Origin: a virus
Reading direction: 5' to 3' (one strand)
Length of the DNA stretch: 53,894 nucleotides
IMG/VR virus record: IMGVR_UViG_3300010293_000478
Coordinates: 1 to 53,894 of that record
The notes under the pieces were generated by a model, which worked only from the letters and a program-made list of their open reading frames with translations, had not been told where the DNA came from and searched no databases. The translations under genes and the position numbers were made by a program. This document shows, piece by piece, positions 50,009-53,894 of this stretch (position 1 is its first letter; each line of letters opens with the position of its first letter).

Positions 50009-50063
50009 AACACTGACCAGCCGGTCAGGCTGGTTTCGCCTCATAAAGGCTCATCAGAGTGTT
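50009..50063 (-). ncRNA. type I hammerhead ribozyme, copy D (diverged stems)
   Basis: 55 nt. Core identical (CTGATGA, GAAA, TC) and stem I AACACT/AGTGTT kept, but stem II is GCCT/AGGC with loop TTATG and stem III is CCAGCC/GGCTGG with a 5-base loop. The stems changed together while staying paired. Predicted cleavage between 50015 and 50014, 27 bases before the 49987 start. Confidence 0.93.
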
Positions 50064-50078
50064 TTTAAAAAACGCAGA

Positions 50079-50321
50079 TTAATATTGTACGAAAATCAAA
50101 CGTTCCAGATATGGTGAACCGTTCGGTTTGAGCTGCTTGACCCACATATGGTTTGAGCCAAAACCCCAGATAAAATATTCTGCGCGCGCACATCCAAACT
50201 CACGTCTTAACTCTGTTTCATTGTTTGCCGATTGAATACTGTTCAATATGTACGCAAACTCAATCAACAACATTTGTTTTTCAGGGATGATTCTCAAATT
50301 ACTTTCAATTGTACATTTCAT
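50079..50321 (-). CDS. unknown small protein
   Basis: 80 residues; 'RIIPEKQMLLIEFAYILNSIQSANNETELRREFGCARAEYFIWGFGSNHMW' is helical then aromatic-rich. First gene after the structured RNA; its leader has the same 27 bases as the two genes after it but no ribozyme. No family recognised. Confidence 0.55.
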   Translation of the reverse strand: MKCTIESNLRIIPEKQMLLIEFAYILNSIQSANNETELRREFGCARAEYFIWGFGSNHMWVKQLKPNGSPYLERLIFVQY

Positions 50322-50348
50322 GACTTTTAATTTTTAGGATTTAACACT
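50322..50348 (-). other. ribozyme-less copy of the post-cleavage leader
   Basis: AGTGTTAAATCCTAAAAATT and following bases up to the ATG at 50321 equal the 3-prime cleavage product leader of hammerhead C. Upstream of AGTGTT there is only TTTTTTAAAA, no core. Either the ribozyme was lost here or the leader is the older unit. Confidence 0.6.
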
Positions 50349-50360
50349 TTTTAAAAAACA

Positions 50361-50666
50361 TCGTACTGTTCCGGGACTCGAACCCGGATGTCTGCCTGTA
50401 CAGTTTTGAGCTTAACTCAAAAATTCCGCATTCGTTCAAGACGACCGCGCAACGCCTCCCTTCTCCTGTATTTAGTCTATTCTCCCCTGACGGGTGTCAT
50501 TAACTTCAAAGGTCCCGGCATATTGCCCTTATTGGAATCCCGCTCAGTAACGTGGATATGAAGGAAACCAATCCCCCCACCCCAGTGTTTTCAGGCAACT
50601 GGGATCCTGCTGAGCCACCACCGATTTCGGACGAACCTACCCTTGCGCTCTACAACCTTAGTACGA
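50361..50666 (-). ncRNA. structured RNA with tRNA-like T arm and closing stem, class unknown
   Basis: The 5-prime TCGTACT at 50666 pairs exactly with AGTACGA at 50361-50367; next GTT and AAC extend it after a three-base bulge. Directly inside the 3-prime side lies a T arm (CCGGG-TTCGAGT-CCCGG). Between the ends many small hairpins are possible (CCCAGT/ACTGGG, GGCA/TGCC, TGAC/GTCA, TCGT/ACGA, TTTTGAG/CTCAAAA). Size and end architecture recall tmRNA, but I see no tag frame ending in Ala-Ala, nor the G-U alanine signal. The 3-prime end is followed by TGTTTTTT. The remaining part of 50667-50899 holds a terminator-like hairpin and A+T-rich, probably promoter, sequence. Confidence 0.55.
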
Positions 50667-50850
50667 CTTTCTCCACAATCTCTCAGGGTTTCAAAAACCC
50701 CCTTTTTATACTAACCCTGTGGCTCTCAAGGGATTACCTACTTTTCAGTGCTTTCAAAGAACGACTTCCATGCCATAAAGATACGGCAATAAATAAAGGA
50801 TCCTAATATTTTTTGTAAAAATTTCCTAATTTATAATGATTATAAATAAT

Positions 50851-50871
50851 ACTACTTGAGAACCAAGTAGT
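50851..50871 (-). terminator. 8-bp hairpin after the lysis genes
   Basis: ACTACTTG/CAAGTAGT with a 5-base loop, followed on the minus strand by ATTATTTATAAT. About 30 bases below the stop of the spanin-like gene; likely terminator of the lysis transcript. Confidence 0.5.
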
Positions 50872-50899
50872 TAGCTGAAAAAGGGAATGAAAAATATTT

Positions 50900-51475
50900 T
50901 TAGTATGTCCACACTTGGTACCCTACCTGAAAAAGGTGAGTTTCTCCGGTACCATAACCATACCTAAATGACCATTTCCTATACTTAATTGAGGTCTGTA
51001 GTCCGGAGCTGGTAAAACTTGCAGAATTGATATGAAAGAACCCAATATCCTGACTAATCACTTTATCCTTTGTCGGGTAAATGTAATTAGTTGTAATGAC
51101 TGTAGTAGGCTTCCTAATGGCAAAGGATGGAATAATGCTATCATACCTGTTACGGCTCAAGTAAAGGTCTATACTGGCGTATAATAAAGAATCGTCACGT
51201 AACACCAATCCTTTATATGTGACTGTAGCAAGGTAATCCCTAATAATTGCAGCAGAATCAACTTCCCGGGTTATTGTGTCATAAATAACCTGTATTGAAT
51301 CTTTTGTACTTGCAATTACCGGGGGTGCCGGTTTTGGTATGGAATCTCCCGGAATAATAATAGTGATAGGTTCTGTTATAGGTTCCGGGCAGGGTTTTCT
51401 TCTGCATTGCTCAGTGGCAATGATGAATGTCAAAACCGCTATTATTATCAAACAAATGTTTAGCAAGGTTTTCAT
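50900..51475 (-). CDS. membrane-anchored spanin-like protein
   Basis: 191 residues. N-terminal hydrophobic helix (5-20, LNICLIIIAVLTFIIA) followed by Cys23, then a Pro-rich stretch and a long strand-rich periplasmic part (ISIDL, TTVITTNYIYPT). In the lysis module, directly after the endolysin, such a protein is often the inner-membrane spanin or an equivalent that disrupts the outer membrane. The role is inferred from place and topology. Phages of Gram-negative hosts need it, which fits the host inference. Confidence 0.55.
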   Translation of the reverse strand: MKTLLNICLIIIAVLTFIIATEQCRRKPCPEPITEPITIIIPGDSIPKPAPPVIASTKDSIQVIYDTITREVDSAAIIRDYLATVTYKGLVLRDDSLLYASIDLYLSRNRYDSIIPSFAIRKPTTVITTNYIYPTKDKVISQDIGFFHINSASFTSSGLQTSIKYRKWSFRYGYGTGETHLFQVGYQVWTY

Positions 51476-51490
51476 TGTAACCCCTCCTTA

Positions 51491-51862
51491 TTAGTAAGTC
51501 CATATTACTTGTCCGGGTTTATCAGGGTCGTCATCCGCGTGGATAAACGTTTGGGCAATACCAATACGGGTAAATCCTACGGCAATCAGTGCTTGCACAA
51601 TTATCCATTTCTCTCCGGAACTGATTGCTTTTATATCCATCGCCCGGCATTTCTTTGTCGGCGTAAAAACATGACTACTTGTTCCCGGACGGCCTTGTTT
51701 CTTTTCGTGCTCCGGGGTTCGAGCTGCTGAGGTTGGGATGAATGGTATTCCGGCGACTTCCCGGGCAGCATTAAACTTTCTTAATGTTTCCGAATGGATG
51801 TCATCCTTACGACAAGGGGGTGTGGTTTTGTCAAAATCTGACTGTGAAAAATAGTCCTTCAT
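51491..51862 (-). CDS. endolysin, M15-type peptidase
   Basis: 123 residues. Zinc ligands in the M15 arrangement: 'TSSHVFTPTKKCRAMDI' (H64, D76) and 'TFIHADDD' (H108, D110 in the catalytic position), preceded by 'AARTPEHEKKQG' as in DD- or LD-endopeptidases (L-alanoyl-D-glutamate). Cuts peptidoglycan peptides for host lysis. No export signal, so it depends on the holin encoded next to it (4-base overlap). Confidence 0.85.
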   Translation of the reverse strand: MKDYFSQSDFDKTTPPCRKDDIHSETLRKFNAAREVAGIPFIPTSAARTPEHEKKQGRPGTSSHVFTPTKKCRAMDIKAISSGEKWIIVQALIAVGFTRIGIAQTFIHADDDPDKPGQVIWTY

Positions 51863-52356
51863 TGTTCGGTGTTTTTGGTTTCTTCAATGTCGAATTGTTT
51901 ATTAGCCTTTTTTTGAAAAATGGCTACGATTTTGTTGAAAATCGGGTTGTCGGTTATTTTACTGACATTGCTGGCAATGCTTGTCAGCTCAACAAGACAC
52001 ACCAACACCGCGGCAAGGTTTGTGATACTAAAAGTATTGATTGATTCGCTGGTGATTGGTGTTATTTTTAGTATGTAAAGATCGAAAGAGTAAAAGACTA
52101 TCAAAATTAAAACATAGAAAAACATTTTTTCCAATGTCTTTTTAAGTTTTGAACTCTCAATCACCTTTATTTTAGTCACGAAACCGCCCGGTTTCTGCTT
52201 CATTTGATAGTAAATGCTGGTGAGAGCATCAACTAATAACAATACAAGCACTACATGAATGATGCTTAACAAGGGCGCTAAAAACGCTACAACAATGGCA
52301 AATGTTTTGCTCCAACCGCTCAGGTTTTGGATGTTTGTCAGTAATCTAATCAACAT
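51859..52356 (-). CDS. holin
   Basis: 165 residues with three hydrophobic spans: about 18-48, 79-97 and 110-130, and a charged, polar C terminus (KKANKQFDIEETKNTEQ). 'LLLVDALTSIYYQMKQK' followed by 'SSKLKKTLEKM' is the pattern of the TcdE-like holin family 4. Forms holes in the inner membrane that release the endolysin. Adjacent to endolysin and spanin-like genes. Confidence 0.78.
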   Translation of the reverse strand: MLIRLLTNIQNLSGWSKTFAIVVAFLAPLLSIIHVVLVLLLVDALTSIYYQMKQKPGGFVTKIKVIESSKLKKTLEKMFFYVLILIVFYSFDLYILKITPITSESINTFSITNLAAVLVCLVELTSIASNVSKITDNPIFNKIVAIFQKKANKQFDIEETKNTEQ

Positions 52357-52363
52357 AACTCTA

Positions 52364-52828
52364 CTATTTTAGGTTAAAAACTAAATAAGACGTAGTTATA
52401 AACAGGACAAATTTTAACATGAAATAAGCCCAGTTTTTAAGTTTCAGAGTATCTGTTTTTGCGACGGACCCTCTATACCAAAAGGACTTGCCGGCAAACC
52501 AATTCCAACAAGCATCAAACCACAGCCAGCGTAATGACATAGCCCATATTGGGAGTAAAACCAATAACAACCAATCAACCCCAAACATAGCATAAGTTAA
52601 GGCAACAACGACCATGCCCTTAATAAAGGCATCGAGGGCATGCCATTTTTGGCTGTAACTCTTTGCCAAACGGGTGAACCTTTCCCGGGATTCGTCGCTA
52701 ATATCAGAGCGCATGGAATTAGCGTAATAGCTGCGTTCTTTTAGAACCCACACATCATGTAGGGCGTCTGCCGCAAAATAAAGCAGCAGAAACCCAAACA
52801 ACAATAATAAAATCGTTAGTGGTATCAT
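52364..52828 (-). CDS. multi-pass membrane protein, unknown
   Basis: 154 residues with hydrophobic spans at about 2-22, 70-95 (two close spans) and 133-153. Position before the holin suggests a lysis or membrane function such as an antiholin, but there is no recognised family. 8 bases separate it from the holin. Confidence 0.6.
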   Translation of the reverse strand: MIPLTILLLLFGFLLLYFAADALHDVWVLKERSYYANSMRSDISDESRERFTRLAKSYSQKWHALDAFIKGMVVVALTYAMFGVDWLLLVLLPIWAMSLRWLWFDACWNWFAGKSFWYRGSVAKTDTLKLKNWAYFMLKFVLFITTSYLVFNLK

Positions 52829-53346
52829 TCTTTTGATTTGTTAAATTCTTCAATTAGAACCTCTCTAACCATAAACTCAATGGCGGTCATAGCGGTATCG
52901 GAAATATCCGCAGGCAGGTCTTCAAAATCGACCATGAAAACCGGGATTTCCTCCTCATAGTCTTCGTTCAGGAATTTGTCGTACTCTTCCATTTTCTCTT
53001 TGTATTCGGTAAGAGTTTCAGCAAACTTTTTGTCGAGGGTTTCTTTCTTTTTGATGAACTCCGGCGCGCTCACATCCACGTCATACATTTCAGCCGGCTG
53101 TCCGCCGGGACCGGAAACATGTTTTGTTTTGCCTTTGGAAAGCTCTTCGTAAAGTTTTTGGATTTCCTTTTGATACTCCTCGTACTTTTTGTGGGTTTCC
53201 GGCATTACCTTATCAAACATAAGTGTTTCGGCAATGCTTTGGAATTTACGCCTGTTTTTCTCTTTTGCGTAAGAAACACGGACGTTTCTAATGTCCATTG
53301 GCCTGCTCAATTGGTTGGCCTTAATGATTACTTCTTTTCTTTTCAT
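52825..53346 (-). CDS. charged coiled-coil protein, unknown
   Basis: 173 residues, Lys/Glu-rich; 'ETHKKYEEYQKEIQKLYEELSK' and 'FAETLTEYKEKMEEYDKFL' are coiled-coil-like; acidic C-terminal end with 'VFMVDFEDLPADISDTAMTAIEF'. It may be a virion or morphogenesis factor, as such proteins often lie before lysis genes in this phage type. Not identified. Confidence 0.6.
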   Translation of the reverse strand: MKRKEVIIKANQLSRPMDIRNVRVSYAKEKNRRKFQSIAETLMFDKVMPETHKKYEEYQKEIQKLYEELSKGKTKHVSGPGGQPAEMYDVDVSAPEFIKKKETLDKKFAETLTEYKEKMEEYDKFLNEDYEEEIPVFMVDFEDLPADISDTAMTAIEFMVREVLIEEFNKSKE

Positions 53347-53367
53347 TTGATTGTTTTGATTAAAGGT

Positions 53368-53739
53368 TTATAAATCATCCTCTGCGTCTGCAAAGAAATT
53401 GGTTTCAACTGTAGTGTTTTCCTGAGTAGTAATGAACTTGCCTTCATTTTCAGGGTCAGGAATCGTAACATGATTTACCTGTTCGACCGGTGCGGGGATC
53501 TTTATTTTCTCGTATAGTTCCTCGCGAGTAAGGTCAATTCCCTCTACCCACACTTCTTTTACTTCAAGGGTGTGGGATTCCCATTCGGGGGAACCTTTTA
53601 CGCTTTCATAGTGTTCCTTATTGAGGAATAACCCGATTGTTAGGTGGGTTCTGTTGGAAAACTTATCCTCGTAGCGTTTTAAGATTGTCCAGTAATTGGC
53701 CGGAAAACCTTTGTGTAATTTTTGTTTGATTAATGCCAT
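53368..53739 (-). CDS. unknown small protein, possibly virion-associated
   Basis: 123 residues, 'QKLHKGFPANYWTILKRYEDKFSNRTHLTIGLFLN' suggests a short beta-sheet domain of the type found in tail or fibre accessory proteins; acidic C terminus. It begins where the previous gene ends (TAATG). Confidence 0.55.
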   Translation of the reverse strand: MALIKQKLHKGFPANYWTILKRYEDKFSNRTHLTIGLFLNKEHYESVKGSPEWESHTLEVKEVWVEGIDLTREELYEKIKIPAPVEQVNHVTIPDPENEGKFITTQENTTVETNFFADAEDDL

Positions 53740-53894
53740 TAATTTACCCTTTCAAGTTTAATGTTTGAATGTATTGTTTTCAGGCTGTTGCCTGAGTTTG
53801 CCCATCGTGCGTTTATTACTAAAGTGTTTGATTGAGTTGTGTCGATGTCAACTTCGCTTGTTAGTGTTAGGGGGATCATAATGGGATAACCCGA
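53739..53894 (-). CDS. C-terminal end of a gene cut by the window edge
   Basis: An open frame runs from the right edge to TAA at 53739-53741, giving 51 residues (SGYPIMIPLTLTSEVDI...SNIKLERVN). The stop overlaps the next start as TAATG. Strand-rich, Ser/Thr/Asn-rich, as in tail or fibre proteins; not enough sequence to identify. Confidence 0.7.
   Translation of the reverse strand, partial: SGYPIMIPLTLTSEVDIDTTQSNTLVINARWANSGNSLKTIHSNIKLERVN

Noticed and set aside
46118-50063. CRISPR array
   Set aside because: The repeated 57-base units are kilobases apart, hold genes between them and have a full hammerhead fold.
50361-50666. Classical tmRNA
   Set aside because: Ends and size fit, but no frame encodes a tag ending in Ala-Ala and the acceptor lacks the G-U pair; kept only as a structured RNA.
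50641-50720. RNase P RNA
   Set aside because: GGAGAAAGTC and TAGAGCGC recall conserved RNase P blocks, but the P4 partner strand and order do not match.
50552-50806. Plus-strand frame of 84 residues
   Set aside because: It would be the only plus-strand gene, has odd composition and lies over the structured RNA.
1-53894. Joining the left-edge methyltransferase to the right edge as a circular genome
   Set aside because: Continuing the methyltransferase frame from base 1 into base 53894 hits a stop after about six residues and gives none of the expected C-terminal motifs.
1-53894. Stop codon reassignment suggested by unusual tRNA loops
   Set aside because: All major genes end normally at TAA, TAG or TGA and read through none of them in frame.

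Overview
The window is almost all of one tailed-phage genome, apparently siphovirus-like. It has a large terminase, portal, HK97-type capsid, lambda-type tail tube and chaperones, and a TP901-type tape measure, with no contractile sheath. All convincing genes lie on the minus strand, so transcription runs from high to low coordinates. The host is probably a member of the Bacteroidota. I infer this from the large tail protein at 1795-3714, whose style I associate with Bacteroidota phages, and from the A+T-rich leaders; no gene proves it. Genes are cut at both window edges, so the genome continues outside.

In order of transcription: 53.9-50.9 kb holds three unknown proteins followed by a lysis set (holin, M15-type endolysin, spanin-like protein). 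From 50.7 to 46.1 kb there is a structured RNA of about 306 nt with a tRNA-like T arm. It is followed by small unknown genes separated by four near-identical type I hammerhead self-cleaving ribozymes, then a SMARCAL1-like helicase and a sigma-factor-like protein. From 45.6 to 41.6 kb are primase, a pyrimidine-dimer glycosylase-like protein, a winged-helix replication protein and a DnaB-like helicase. From 41.5 to 36.0 kb is a complete 7-deazaguanine pathway (QueD, QueE, two QueC proteins, FolE) ending in a DpdA-like DNA transglycosylase, which predicts 7-deazaguanine-modified DNA. From 36 to 23 kb are the sliding clamp, a UDG-exonuclease fusion, DNA polymerase, clamp loader, a possible UvsY-like mediator, a gp32-like SSB, RecA, RuvC, and a split SbcC with SbcD. 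From 23.2 to 22.7 kb are terminator-like hairpins and three tRNA or tRNA-like genes.

From 21.5 to 0.8 kb is the packaging and virion operon. It contains TerS, TerL, portal, a MuF head protein fused to an HEXXH peptidase-like domain, a prohead protease-scaffold with internal starts, a decoration protein, the major capsid protein, a cassette of three-domain glycosyltransferase, methyltransferase and sulfotransferase, the head-tail connectors, tail tube, tail chaperones with a -1 frameshift, tape measure and tail proteins. A DNA methyltransferase is cut by the left edge.

The most unusual points are the hammerhead array dividing an operon and placing one ribozyme before the sigma-like gene; the tRNA-like structured RNA beside it; the glycosylation-methylation-sulfation cassette inside the head module; and the deazaguanine pathway with a second QueC and a multibranched leader before queD. 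All foldings were done by eye.
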